A DNA stretch of 64,000 nt from Candidatus Heimdallarchaeum endolithica (lineage in GTDB: Archaea > Asgardarchaeota > Heimdallarchaeia > Heimdallarchaeales > Heimdallarchaeaceae), in NCBI GenBank assembly GCA_021513715.1, contig CP084167.1, forward strand, positions 784,117 to 848,116, given 5' to 3'. Below the pieces are notes generated by a model. The model had not been told where the DNA came from. It made no database searches and saw only the letters and a list, made by a program, of their open reading frames with translations. This document shows, piece by piece, positions 18,230 through 27,532 of the stretch. Positions within the stretch are counted from its first letter, which is position 1. The number at the start of each line of letters is the position of its first letter. The position numbers were made by a program, and so were the translations under genes.

Positions 18230-20023
18230 TTAAATCTCACCCTTCCAAATTCTTTGCATTTCTTCAGATTTAGTAAGCAATTCATCTAATTTTCCTATTT
18301 GTTCTATTTTACCATCTTTAAGTAGTATTATTTTATCTGCTTTTTTCAGCATCATTTTTCTATGTGAAACAGCAAAACAAGTCATTTCTTTATAACTAAA
18401 AATTCTTCTCCATAATTCTTGTTCAGTTTTTACATCAAGTGCACTTGACAAATCATCAAAAATATACAAATCAGATTTTCTTGCAAACATTCTTGCTGTG
18501 GCTAATCTTTGTTTTTGTCCTCCTGAAAGTTTCACTCCTTTTGGTCCAATCAGAGTTTCACTCTTTTTCTCAAACTTTTTTATTTCATCTTCTAATACCG
18601 CTAGTTTAAGTGCTTTTTCTATCTCGATGTTATTTTCTTCTAAGCCTAGGAGTATATTCTCTTTTATAGTATCACTAAACAAATGCGGAACTTGAGGAGT
18701 ATAAGCTGTTCTTGGAGGAATAAAAAATGAAGAACAGTCTTCTATTTTTTTGTTATTCCAACTTATTTCTCCTGATTGCTTATCGTATAATCCTAAAAGA
18801 GTCCTTAATAAGGTTGTTTTCCCAGAACCAACGCGTCCTGTTAAAACTGTAAGTGTTCCTCGTTCTATTTCAAAAGACACATTTTCTATTCCTTTATTAG
18901 AATCAGGAAAAATATAAGTTAAATTCCTAACAATTAGTTTTTGTAAAGTTCCGTAATTTTCATTTAAATCAGATTTTTGGCTGGTATAGGACTTATTAAT
19001 GTACACAGGTCCATAATTAACAAGTTTTTCTTCTATTTTCTGATAACTCTCTCTTTTTCTTCCTCGTACCAATTTGAATATTCTTGAATAAGACACTTTT
19101 GTTCTTAAATAACGGGGAATGAAGTCTCCAATGTCCCAAATAAAATCGGCAAGAGAATTTAAGATCCCAACAAATAAAGCCAAGTCTCCAATAGTAAATG
19201 TGTTATTGGTTAAGCTATTTCCAACGATGTAAAGAACTATTCCGATTCCTACAGAAACAGTGATTCGGTATATTGAATTTAATATGGCTACAAATAATTC
19301 ATCTTTGATTTCAGCTTTTCTTCTCTTTTCATTTATACTGTCAAAATACCTCAAAACTCTTTCTTCAGAATTAGTAATTTTTATAGCTTGAATAGAATGA
19401 TAAATCTCTCCTATTGCTCTTGTTACTGCGCCTGCAGCTTTTCTTCTTGTTTTTCTTAACTCAATAATCTTCTTCTTTGAAAAAAGAACTAAAAAGATCA
19501 TTATAGTAAAAGGAATAGATAGATAGGCAGTGACTTGCCAATTTATTTTCTGCATTACAAGAAATGAGAATCCTGCAAAAACTGCAATAGAAAATTTCTG
19601 TGTAATTTCATAAGTAAACCAAATTGCTTCCTCCACATCACCCCTAAATCGTGAAACAGACTCTCCTGCAGTATCTGTTAGAGCTTCTGCACCAGGCAAG
19701 CTAAAAATTTGAACAAGCATATTTTTTCTTAACAATATTTGTGCTTGTTTAACATAAGGCATCATTGTAACAAAAAATATAGCATCTGCTAGAAAATTAA
19801 ATGCTCTTGCTAAAGGAATTAAGAGAAGAATTAACACCCAAATACTAATATTAAAATTCGAGACATGCTCTATTTTATTAAATATTTCACGAATAATTAA
19901 ACTTAGCATTAAAGGAGTTAAGAAGAATAAAATATCTGATAAGAAACCAAAAAACACTAATACAGGTTTAAATTTTAGCAATTTCCAGCTTAATTTCAAA
20001 ACTCTGATTTTTTCTTCTTTCAT
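18230..20023 (-). CDS. Heterodimeric ABC exporter, subunit with degenerate Walker B
   Basis: The 597-residue half-transporter has six membrane helices (residues 20-310) followed by an ATPase domain with Walker A TGRVGSGKTT, Q-loop TPQVPHLF, signature LSGGQKQRLATARM, Walker B LYIFDDLSSALD and switch His in AVSHRK. The catalytic Glu after Walker B is Asp. It pairs with the 593-residue subunit upstream (start overlaps its stop in ATGA, 20020-20023). In such heterodimers one ATP site is degenerate; here its Walker B would combine with the partner's unusual LSAGE signature. Likely a multidrug or lipid exporter. Confidence 0.9.
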   Translation of the reverse strand: MKEEKIRVLKLSWKLLKFKPVLVFFGFLSDILFFLTPLMLSLIIREIFNKIEHVSNFNISIWVLILLLIPLARAFNFLADAIFFVTMMPYVKQAQILLRKNMLVQIFSLPGAEALTDTAGESVSRFRGDVEEAIWFTYEITQKFSIAVFAGFSFLVMQKINWQVTAYLSIPFTIMIFLVLFSKKKIIELRKTRRKAAGAVTRAIGEIYHSIQAIKITNSEERVLRYFDSINEKRRKAEIKDELFVAILNSIYRITVSVGIGIVLYIVGNSLTNNTFTIGDLALFVGILNSLADFIWDIGDFIPRYLRTKVSYSRIFKLVRGRKRESYQKIEEKLVNYGPVYINKSYTSQKSDLNENYGTLQKLIVRNLTYIFPDSNKGIENVSFEIERGTLTVLTGRVGSGKTTLLRTLLGLYDKQSGEISWNNKKIEDCSSFFIPPRTAYTPQVPHLFSDTIKENILLGLEENNIEIEKALKLAVLEDEIKKFEKKSETLIGPKGVKLSGGQKQRLATARMFARKSDLYIFDDLSSALDVKTEQELWRRIFSYKEMTCFAVSHRKMMLKKADKIILLKDGKIEQIGKLDELLTKSEEMQRIWKGEI

Positions 20024-21801
20024 TTAAGAACCTCTTCAATTTTTCCAGTTTTTAACAGTTGATAAAAATAAGAATTTTTATCTTTTACAAGCTTCTTTCT
20101 TTCTCCATATTCAATCACTTTTCCTTTATCAAGTACTAAAATTTCATCTACATTATCTAAGGTCTCTAATCTGTGAGCAATAATTATTGCTGTTCTATTA
20201 ACTAGCAATTTATCAATAGCAGCTTTGACCAAATTCTCTGTTACAGGGTCAAGGCGAGAAGAAGCTTCGTCTAGGATAACTAAATTTGGTTTTTTCAAAA
20301 AAACACGAGTTAATGTCAAAAGCTGAGCTTCTCCTGCAGATAATCCTTGTTCATCAGAACTTATTATTGTATCTAAACCATCAGGTAATCGTTTAAACCA
20401 TTCTTTTAGACCTAGATCAAACATAATATGGATAATTTTTTTATCAGAAATCCTGTTATCAAAAAATGTTATATTGTTTCTTAATGAAGCTTGAAATAAT
20501 TCAATATCCTGAGTAACATAAGCGATATTACTTCTAAGGTTTTTGATATCATATTCTTTGATATCTATATTATTAATCTTTATTCTCCCATTTCCTTCAT
20601 TAATATCATAGAGTCTGAAAATTAATCTTGAAAGAGTAGTTTTACCAGAACCAGTATGACCTACTAGACCTAATTTTTTCCCTTTATTAAGTTTAAATGA
20701 AACACCCTTTAGAACAGGTTCAGTATCAATATAGGAGAAGTTTACATTTTCAAATTCTAATTCTATAGCTCCAGGAGCTATTTTCTTAGTTCCACTTGCT
20801 TTGATCTCAGACTTAATATGGAATAAGTAAGTTATCCTTCTAATTGAAGCAGCTGCCTTTTGAAACTGTTGAACTTGCCTAATAATACGATAAATTGGAA
20901 GAATTAATATTCCAACAATCATCTGAACAAAAAAAATTGTTCCTAAAGTTATTTTTCCATTTTCAAAAAGCAGAAATGAAGGAGAAAAAACTAAGATATC
21001 AGCTAAAGAAAGTAAAATCCAACTTCCAAATAGTATGTACAATTCTTTAAATAGTGCATTCATGAATGTTTTATAATTGTATCTCGATTTATCAAAGAAT
21101 TTATTTAACGTGAAGTCTATTGCATCATTTGTTTTTATATCTTCAATTGCATTCAAACTTTCTTCAATAACACCAAAAAGTTCAGAACTTGATTGCCTTT
21201 CTTTTTCCCAATTTTGGACAGAAATATCTCTAAGAAAATAAATTAGAATAAATGCAAAAATTGTAAAACCAAAAAACACCAGACCAATAATCCAATTTTT
21301 AATAAATAAAACTGTTATAATTCCAATAATTAACAGAAATGAGGTTAGTAATTGAACTGAAAATTGGGAGAAAAATTGTGCTAAAGTATTTATATCACCG
21401 TCTATTCTTTCTATCATTTCTCCAGCTTTAAATCTATTATGAAAAGACATATCTAAGTTAATTGTATGAAAAGTAAGATCATATCTGAGTTTATTGGTAG
21501 TTGACCAAGCTAGATCTTGACCTATGTAAACTGTTCCTAAATAAATAGTAAATTGCAACAGAGAGAGAATAATGTATAAAAAAGCATAGAAGTTAAGTGT
21601 TTTTTTAGTACTTGAAAATAGTATTCTACCAATATTTTCTGTTGCTAAATCAATATACCACTGAATTAGAAAAGGAGAAAATACTTGGATAATTGTCATT
21701 GAAAGTAGTAACAAACCCAATAATATAACTTTGATAAAATGAGGTTGTAAATATTTCTTTTGCAAATTCCAATAATCTGACATTTGAATTTGAGATTGCA
21801 T
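20020..21801 (-). CDS. Heterodimeric ABC exporter, catalytic subunit
   Basis: The 593-residue half-transporter has a six-helix domain (about residues 20-320) and an ATPase with Walker A GHTGSGKTT, Q-loop YVTQDIELF, signature LSAGEAQLLTLTRVF, Walker B LVILDEASSRLD (catalytic Glu present) and switch His in IIAHRLETL. First gene of the pair; the second overlaps by 4 bp. The Walker B of this subunit with the LSGGQ of the partner forms the complete site. Cargo unknown. Confidence 0.9.
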   Translation of the reverse strand: MQSQIQMSDYWNLQKKYLQPHFIKVILLGLLLLSMTIIQVFSPFLIQWYIDLATENIGRILFSSTKKTLNFYAFLYIILSLLQFTIYLGTVYIGQDLAWSTTNKLRYDLTFHTINLDMSFHNRFKAGEMIERIDGDINTLAQFFSQFSVQLLTSFLLIIGIITVLFIKNWIIGLVFFGFTIFAFILIYFLRDISVQNWEKERQSSSELFGVIEESLNAIEDIKTNDAIDFTLNKFFDKSRYNYKTFMNALFKELYILFGSWILLSLADILVFSPSFLLFENGKITLGTIFFVQMIVGILILPIYRIIRQVQQFQKAAASIRRITYLFHIKSEIKASGTKKIAPGAIELEFENVNFSYIDTEPVLKGVSFKLNKGKKLGLVGHTGSGKTTLSRLIFRLYDINEGNGRIKINNIDIKEYDIKNLRSNIAYVTQDIELFQASLRNNITFFDNRISDKKIIHIMFDLGLKEWFKRLPDGLDTIISSDEQGLSAGEAQLLTLTRVFLKKPNLVILDEASSRLDPVTENLVKAAIDKLLVNRTAIIIAHRLETLDNVDEILVLDKGKVIEYGERKKLVKDKNSYFYQLLKTGKIEEVLK

Positions 21802-21855
21802 AAGATTGCCCTTTCCTAACGATTTCTAAGATAACTATTTCAAAATATGTTTCAG

Positions 21856-22764
21856 CTATATTTCGATTTCGATGAAATTAGAAATTAGTCCTATAGATTC
21901 TGGGCCTAAATGTGAGAGAACAGAACCATAAGATCTTGCTACTTCAATTTTGATAGAACTATCCCATTCTTTTATATAATCAGCTAGTTTTTCTGCGTAA
22001 TCAAGTCTTGTTCCATAAACAATTGAAAATTCTTTTGGTCTATTTTGTAAATTGTTTGTACTCAAATCTAAAAGAGCTCTTAGTCCCTCGTCAACTTCTT
22101 TTACTGCTTTTAAAGCTTCTACTTCTCCTTCTTTATTCATTGTTATGATAGGCTTTCTCCTTAACATATTTCCGATTAAAAATTTAGTTGTAGATAAACG
22201 TCCTCCTTTCCATAAATATTTCAAAGTCGGAAGAAGAATATGAGTTTTGATATTTAGAGCTTGTTCTCTTAATATTGATGCTATTTCTTCACCTGTATTT
22301 TTGTTTTTTTCTATCAACTTTAAAGCTAGTCTGATTAAATGCATCTCTGGAAAAGAAGCAGACTTACTATCAATAATGTGAATATTAACATCTTTGTATT
22401 TTCTTGAAATGTTTTTAGCTCCTAATCTCGCACTGTTAATTGTGCCACTTAATCCTTTCGTCACATGAATTGAAATAATCTCCTTTGCACCTTCTTTAAT
22501 TAGAGACTCGTAAGCTTGGTAAAATTCTCCAGGAGAAGGTTGTGAGGTCTTTGGAACAAAAGAGAATAATTTCAACTTTGGTATATGGAAATAAGCTTTT
22601 TCTTCTTCAAATAACCTATAATAGGCATCATAATCGAAATTTTCATCTTCTTTATACACTTTTTCATGAATAATTATAGACAGAGGAACAACTTTGATTC
22701 CCTTTTCTTTGGCAAAAGACCAAGGTATATCTGAAGTTGAATCAGTTACGATTCTAAAAGACAT
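21856..22764 (-). CDS. DegV family fatty-acid-binding protein
   Basis: This 302-residue protein shows the family start FRIVTDSTSDIPWSFAKEKG, the PKTSQPSPGEF motif, HVTKGLSGTINSAR and the second-domain motif LKYLWKGGRLS. DegV proteins bind fatty acids; in bacteria (FakB) they present them to a fatty-acid kinase, but no FakA is seen here. Cytoplasmic, monocistronic. Confidence 0.9.
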   Translation of the reverse strand: MSFRIVTDSTSDIPWSFAKEKGIKVVPLSIIIHEKVYKEDENFDYDAYYRLFEEEKAYFHIPKLKLFSFVPKTSQPSPGEFYQAYESLIKEGAKEIISIHVTKGLSGTINSARLGAKNISRKYKDVNIHIIDSKSASFPEMHLIRLALKLIEKNKNTGEEIASILREQALNIKTHILLPTLKYLWKGGRLSTTKFLIGNMLRRKPIITMNKEGEVEALKAVKEVDEGLRALLDLSTNNLQNRPKEFSIVYGTRLDYAEKLADYIKEWDSSIKIEVARSYGSVLSHLGPESIGLISNFIEIEI

Positions 22765-22908
22765 AAATATATTTCACATTTAAATTTTAAAAAATTATTT
22801 ATCTTGGATAATAAAAACAAACACTGATTGAGAAGTTAACGAAGAATTATAACATATCATTATCTATTTGAATATAAAAATTGATTATAAGTCTCCAGTA
22901 TAATTTAT

Positions 22909-24138
22909 CTAAAGGATTATTAGAATAGAAAAAAGAACCAGAAAACTTGTAGAGATAAGATCTGCCAATGTGCTTAGCACTGGAATGACAATATTATCAG
23001 GATTAAAACCATATTTATAGGTTAAAACAGCAGTCAAAAAAGCTAATGAACTTACAATTAAGTAAGAGATTAAATTAGATGAAATCAGTACTAGCAACAA
23101 CGAAAAATAAAGTATTAATGATATGTTTATGGGATATATTGCAACAGCTAAAAGGCTGTAAATTATAGACATTAAGATACCTACAGTACCAAAAGCACAA
23201 AAAGGGAGAAGAAGTTCTTTTGACTTGATAAAACTTATTTTTGGTTCCAGTGTACCTAAATGTAATTTCGTTGTAGTTGTATTTGCAATAATCGAATTTT
23301 GTGCTCCTACAGTGCTGAGTACAGAAGGAAGAACAACTAAAACAATAGGAACTGCTTGCAATAGATTTTCAAAGGTAACAAGGATACTACCTGTTCCTGC
23401 TGCAATAATTGTTGTAACAAGAAGAGGAGGTAAACTTTGTTTTAACCCAAGTTTTATGAAACCATTTTTTATCCAATATACTTGTAGGAACATAATTAAA
23501 AGAAAAATAAAAGATACAAGAGGGAGACCTGCATATAAAGATAATTTTGTTTTCCATGGTCTATAAAAGATACATGTTAAAAAGAAAACTATAGTGATTA
23601 TAATATCATTAACTGTACTCATAATTGGATAAGTATAAACATCAGGGTCTCCATTATGATTAAAAACAAAAAATGAAAAAACAACTGTTAAAAATAAAGA
23701 AATAACAGTTCCAATAAAAAAAGTTGTAATCGTGATTACTAAAATTGATAAGAATTCCATTGAAATTTTCATTATCAAACAAATAAGAGTAGAAATTATT
23801 GTGACAAAAACAGAATCATAAAAAGACAACATTAGAATTAATGATAAAAGTTCGTAAAATCTTTTTGTATTTTGCCTAAATGAGGGTTTAATTGTACCTA
23901 AATGAAGAGAGGTACCCAAATTTCCAGTTAATATTCCACTAATATCCCCTCTTACAGTTAAAAGGAGAGGAAATATTAGAAAGATCCAAGGTAAAAAGGG
24001 TTGAATCTTGTTTAACAGTACAGCTGTTCTACCTGCAAAGATTCCTCCAATATTAAAAACAATAGCCCCAAACGCAGAAATCACTAAAGCACTATATTCT
24101 GTTAATAGAGATTGACGTTTAGGAAAGCGTCGAGGCAT
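22909..24138 (-). CDS. MgtE/SLC41-type divalent cation transporter, duplicated membrane domain
   Basis: This 409-residue membrane protein has two tandem MgtE-like halves. The first contains FPLLLTVRGDISGILTGNLG and TSLHLGTIKP near residues 55-85. The second contains VVLPSVLSTVGAQNSIIANT and TKLHLGTLEPK near 265-300. The regulatory N domain and CBS pair of bacterial MgtE are absent, as in many archaeal and SLC41 proteins. It probably moves Mg2+ or a related divalent cation; it precedes the iron-related genes but is not clearly co-transcribed with them. Confidence 0.85.
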   Translation of the reverse strand: MPRRFPKRQSLLTEYSALVISAFGAIVFNIGGIFAGRTAVLLNKIQPFLPWIFLIFPLLLTVRGDISGILTGNLGTSLHLGTIKPSFRQNTKRFYELLSLILMLSFYDSVFVTIISTLICLIMKISMEFLSILVITITTFFIGTVISLFLTVVFSFFVFNHNGDPDVYTYPIMSTVNDIIITIVFFLTCIFYRPWKTKLSLYAGLPLVSFIFLLIMFLQVYWIKNGFIKLGLKQSLPPLLVTTIIAAGTGSILVTFENLLQAVPIVLVVLPSVLSTVGAQNSIIANTTTTKLHLGTLEPKISFIKSKELLLPFCAFGTVGILMSIIYSLLAVAIYPINISLILYFSLLLVLISSNLISYLIVSSLAFLTAVLTYKYGFNPDNIVIPVLSTLADLISTSFLVLFSILIIL

Positions 24139-24212
24139 AAGTAGATTAATTTTAAATAAATTATTAAAGTTGTTGTCAATTTCTAATAGCTAAAAAGAGA
24201 AAAAAGAAGAAA

Positions 24213-24797
24213 TTAATATTCTTCACATTTTAGTTCAAAATAATTGTATGGATGTGCACAAACTGGACATTTCTTAGGCGGTTCTGTTCCTTCATGAACA
24301 TAACCACATTTTTCACAGACCCAATAGTACTTCTTTTCTTTTTTAAAGACAGTTTTAGCTTTAACTTCTTTCAAGAGCTTTGTATAGCGTTCTTCATGAT
24401 GAACTTCTGCTCTTCCAATTGCCCTTAACTTAATGGCTATTTTCTGTAATCCTTCCTCCTCTGCGACTTTAGCAAACTCAGGATACATTATTGTATTTTC
24501 ATAATGCTCTCCATCAATAGCTGCCTGTAAATTCTCCTCTGTTGAACCAAGAACAGTTGGAACAGCAACATCTATTTCTAGTTCTTTTAGATCGATTTTT
24601 TCTTTATCTAATAACTCATTTAATAATTCAAACAAAACCTTTGCATGTTCTTTCTCGTTCATAGCTGTAATTTCGAATAATTGTGCAATCTGCATATAAC
24701 CTTCTTTCTTTGCAACTTTAGCATAAAAAGTATATCTGTTTCTAGCTTGACTCTCTCCAACAAAAGCCTTTGCTAAATTTTTTATTGTTTCTTTCAT
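24213..24797 (-). CDS. Rubrerythrin
   Basis: This is a 194-residue protein with a ferritin-like four-helix domain (residues 1-140; diiron Glu/His ligands in FVGESQARNRY, TAMNEKEHAK, DGEHYENT and RAEVHHEERY) followed by a rubredoxin-like Fe(SCys)4 domain (YWVCEKCGYVHEG...PKKCPVCAHP). It reduces hydrogen peroxide in anaerobes. The start is set at 24797: the ATG at 24839 lies upstream of a TATA box (TTTAAATATATT, 24825-24836) that fits a transcript beginning just before 24797. Its place after feoAB and the Cys-rich gene suits iron and oxidative-stress management. Confidence 0.95.
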   Translation of the reverse strand: MKETIKNLAKAFVGESQARNRYTFYAKVAKKEGYMQIAQLFEITAMNEKEHAKVLFELLNELLDKEKIDLKELEIDVAVPTVLGSTEENLQAAIDGEHYENTIMYPEFAKVAEEEGLQKIAIKLRAIGRAEVHHEERYTKLLKEVKAKTVFKKEKKYYWVCEKCGYVHEGTEPPKKCPVCAHPYNYFELKCEEY

Positions 24798-24824
24798 TGT
24801 ACTAGAAAATAAAGAAATGTTTTT

Positions 24825-24836
24825 TTTAAATATATT
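24825..24836 (-). promoter_or_regulatory. TATA box of the rubrerythrin gene
   Basis: TTTAAATATATT (+ strand) lies about 33 bp before the ATG at 24797 and overlaps the end of the small Cys-rich ORF, so rubrerythrin can be transcribed on its own. Confidence 0.55.
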
Positions 24837-24981
24837 CATCTATCTTTTTTTTTATTGTAAAATCGTAATGGTTAAGATCAATTGAACAACCAGTACAGTT
24901 AGAGCAATCAAAATTGCATTTTCTAGTTTTCCTTCTATAATCGTTATATAATTTTCTTAGAAAAGAAAAAAATTTGCTCAT
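24826..24981 (-). CDS. Small Cys-rich protein behind FeoB
   Basis: A 51-residue ORF begins at MSKFFSFLRKLYNDYRRKT 8 bp after the feoB stop and carries CNFDCSNCTGC, then a charged tail. Short Cys-rich proteins after feoB (FeoC-like or FeoB-associated) are known in bacteria. Here it could bind iron or an Fe-S cluster; this is inference from position and the Cys motif. A longer frame starts at 25056 but overlaps feoB. Confidence 0.55.
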   Translation of the reverse strand: MSKFFSFLRKLYNDYRRKTRKCNFDCSNCTGCSIDLNHYDFTIKKKIDEYI

Positions 24982-24989
24982 AAAATCAC

Positions 24990-27086
24990 TTAAACAATTA
25001 ATCTCAATATCTGATAAACTATTGTAGTTATTAGAGTAGTTAAAAATAGTGGCCATAAAATGCTAAATAAAGACCATTTATAGCTATTAGTTTCAGATTT
25101 CACAGCAGCAATTGTAGCAAAACATGGAGCATAGGTTAACTGAAAAAGAAGAAAAGATATCACTTGTGGCAAAGACCATAAGTTCAGTAAAACTGTTTTC
25201 AGATCTCCAGAAGCGTATATTACTCCTAAGGCAACAATTATTGTTTCTTTGGCTGCAAAGCCAAAAACAAGTGGAGCAATCATCTCCCAAGATAACCCCA
25301 TTAAAGGATAAGTAATGAAAGAGAAAACTTTTCCTAAATACCCCAAAATTGTGAATTCTGGAGAAACACCATAAGGCAAGTTACTTAGTATCCAAATAAA
25401 TATAGAAGCGGAAAAAATGAATGTTCCTGCTTTTTTCACAAAAACTCCTGCTCTACTCCATGTTAAATAATAGATATTTTTTAAGATTGGTTTCCTATAT
25501 TCTGGCATTTCAAGGATTAAAGGCAATGGTTCTTCTTTTTCCATGAAAAGTCGTAGAATACTTGAAGAAATGAGTGTCAAGAAAATACTGAAAGCATACA
25601 GCCCCAACATAATTAATGATGCTTTCCAAGGCTCAAAAAATATTCCTGTTATAAAAGCAATAACTCCTAAAGTAGCAGCACAAGGGATGAAAGAAAGAGA
25701 AACTATCATTCTTATTCTATCTTTAGGATTTTTTATTATTCTTGTTGCTAGGATACCTGCAGCATTACAACCAAAACCCATCACTATTGAAAGAAAAGCT
25801 GTTCCTTGTAGACCAAATTTGTTCATAAATCTATCCATTAAATAAGCAGAACGAGCTAAATAGCCTGAATCTTCCATGATAGCAACAAGGGTATAAAAAA
25901 TTATTATCAAGGGTAGAAACAAAAGAAAAGCACTAATTCCAGCAATAATTCCATCAACTACAAAACTTGTTATTATTTCTGGTGAACTAGATTGAATCAT
26001 TAAAGAACGAATATATTCTGCAAATAAATTGAGTAAATAAGACATTCCTTCTATTATTGGAGAAGAAATAGAAAAGGAAATGAAGAAAAATAAAGCATAA
26101 ATCAATATCAAAATAGGATATCCAAATATCGGATGCAAGACTATTTTATCAATTTTATCACTTATTGTTTCTTTAAACTCAAGATCACCTTTAACTGACT
26201 GTGTTACAATAGTATGTAGACCTGAATATTTTGTCTTTGCAATTTCTACTTTAGGATTAATACTTTCTTTTTCTTTTATCTCTTCTAAAGTTTTGAGCAG
26301 AGTCTCTAAGTCAAATTCTTTTGATAACTCACTTCTAGTCCAGTTATCTCCTTCTAACAATTTTATAGCAATCCAGCGTACAGGATATTCCTTTAGAACC
26401 TTTCTATCAGCTATTTGCTCCGAAATTTTTCTAATTATAGCTTCAATTTTACTTGAATAAAGTATTTTAGCAGGGTGGAAGTCATATTTATCAGTATGAA
26501 TAGCATCATAAATAAATTTCTTGAGTTCAATAAGAGAGGAATCCCTTAAAGCACTAACTAAAATTACAGGTACTCCAAGCAAACTCGCCAATTTCTTTCT
26601 ACTAATTTCTAAATTATGTTTCTCAGCAACATCAATCATATTTACAATAATTGCAACTTTATCAGTTAACTCAAAAGCTTGTAGTGCCAGATATAGTGTT
26701 CTTTCTAGTCTCATTGCGTCAGCAATAACACATACCAAATCAGGTCTTTCTTGCACAATAAATTCTTCAGTTATTATTTCTTCATCTGACCTCCCAGAAA
26801 GTGAATATGTGCCAGGCAAATCTATAACTGAAAAATATTCATCAGCTAAAATAAAATGACCTTCTTTCTTTTCAACTGTTTTTCCAGGCCAGTTTCCTAT
26901 ATGTTGATGACTCCCAGTTAATTCATTAAAAAGAGATGATTTTCCTACATTGGGATTTCCCAAAAAACCAATAACATGTTCAATTGAATGGTTTTTTGAG
27001 GAATAATATTTCTTTCCTTTCCTTTTTTTCAATCTTTTTTTTTTCCTGATATTTCTAAATCTGCCTTGATCATCTGAAGAATGCAT
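24990..27086 (-). CDS. feoB: Ferrous iron transporter FeoB
   Basis: This 698-residue protein has a basic N-terminal tail of about 38 residues, a G domain (G1 GNPNVGKSS, G3 DLPGTYSLSGRSDEE, G4 NMID, G5 SALRD), a helical spacer, and a polytopic transport domain with two Gate-like regions (GFGCNAAGILATRI and APCFATIAAVKSET). It imports Fe2+ across the cell membrane. It follows feoA by 25 bp and precedes the small Cys-rich gene by 8 bp. Confidence 0.96.
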   Translation of the reverse strand: MHSSDDQGRFRNIRKKKRLKKRKGKKYYSSKNHSIEHVIGFLGNPNVGKSSLFNELTGSHQHIGNWPGKTVEKKEGHFILADEYFSVIDLPGTYSLSGRSDEEIITEEFIVQERPDLVCVIADAMRLERTLYLALQAFELTDKVAIIVNMIDVAEKHNLEISRKKLASLLGVPVILVSALRDSSLIELKKFIYDAIHTDKYDFHPAKILYSSKIEAIIRKISEQIADRKVLKEYPVRWIAIKLLEGDNWTRSELSKEFDLETLLKTLEEIKEKESINPKVEIAKTKYSGLHTIVTQSVKGDLEFKETISDKIDKIVLHPIFGYPILILIYALFFFISFSISSPIIEGMSYLLNLFAEYIRSLMIQSSSPEIITSFVVDGIIAGISAFLLFLPLIIIFYTLVAIMEDSGYLARSAYLMDRFMNKFGLQGTAFLSIVMGFGCNAAGILATRIIKNPKDRIRMIVSLSFIPCAATLGVIAFITGIFFEPWKASLIMLGLYAFSIFLTLISSSILRLFMEKEEPLPLILEMPEYRKPILKNIYYLTWSRAGVFVKKAGTFIFSASIFIWILSNLPYGVSPEFTILGYLGKVFSFITYPLMGLSWEMIAPLVFGFAAKETIIVALGVIYASGDLKTVLLNLWSLPQVISFLLFQLTYAPCFATIAAVKSETNSYKWSLFSILWPLFLTTLITTIVYQILRLIV

Positions 27087-27111
27087 AGTTTAACACATCT
27101 TTTTTATTTAT

Positions 27112-27330
27112 CTATTTAACTAAAATTTTTTGTGCAAGACCACGACCAATTGCTACTCGTGTATTCTTAACTTCTAAAATTATAGGCCCATAATCGTTCT
27201 TTACTACACGGACCTTTTCTCCCTCATGAATTCCTAGATCTGCTAAAAAATTATGTGCTTTAAAGCCAGCATTAATTGAGAAAATGTCTACTTTTTCTCC
27301 TGCTTTTACATCAATTAACGCTTTAGTCAT
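27112..27330 (-). CDS. feoA: FeoA, ferrous iron transport accessory protein
   Basis: This 72-residue SH3-like protein has the pattern ALIDVKAGEKVDI, LADLGIHEGEKVRVVKN and VAIGRGLAQKILV typical of FeoA. It acts with FeoB. A Shine-Dalgarno-like AAAGGAG precedes the ATG. It is the first gene of the feo operon. Confidence 0.93.
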   Translation of the reverse strand: MTKALIDVKAGEKVDIFSINAGFKAHNFLADLGIHEGEKVRVVKNDYGPIILEVKNTRVAIGRGLAQKILVK

Positions 27331-27353
27331 TACTCCTTTATTTATTACAAAGG

Positions 27354-27383
27354 TTTATAAAATTTTGGTTACCCGAAAATTTT
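27354..27383 (-). promoter_or_regulatory. feoA promoter with overlapping palindromic operator candidate
   Basis: A TATA box (TTTATAAA, 27354-27361) lies about 25-30 bp before the feoA start. Directly upstream and overlapping is a dyad at 27359-27383: AAAATTTT, nine bases including GGTTACC, then AAAATTTT. A metal-responsive repressor of the DtxR/MntR type bound here would block the TATA/BRE site. The regulator is inferred, not seen in this window. Confidence 0.5.
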
Positions 27384-27532
27384 AATAAATATTTAATTAA
27401 ATTTGAGAAAAAACATAATATAGACATTAAACAAGTTAATGAGAGATTCAAAAAGATTAATTTTAAGCATAAGAGAAAATTTAGATATAAAAAGAAATAC
27501 TGAAAAAAAATTGTTTAAGAAACAGAATTAAA

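Noticed and set aside
24990..25056. Longer 76-codon reading for the Cys-rich protein
   Set aside because: It overlaps the end of feoB by 67 bp; the internal ATG at 24981 follows the feoB stop with normal spacing.
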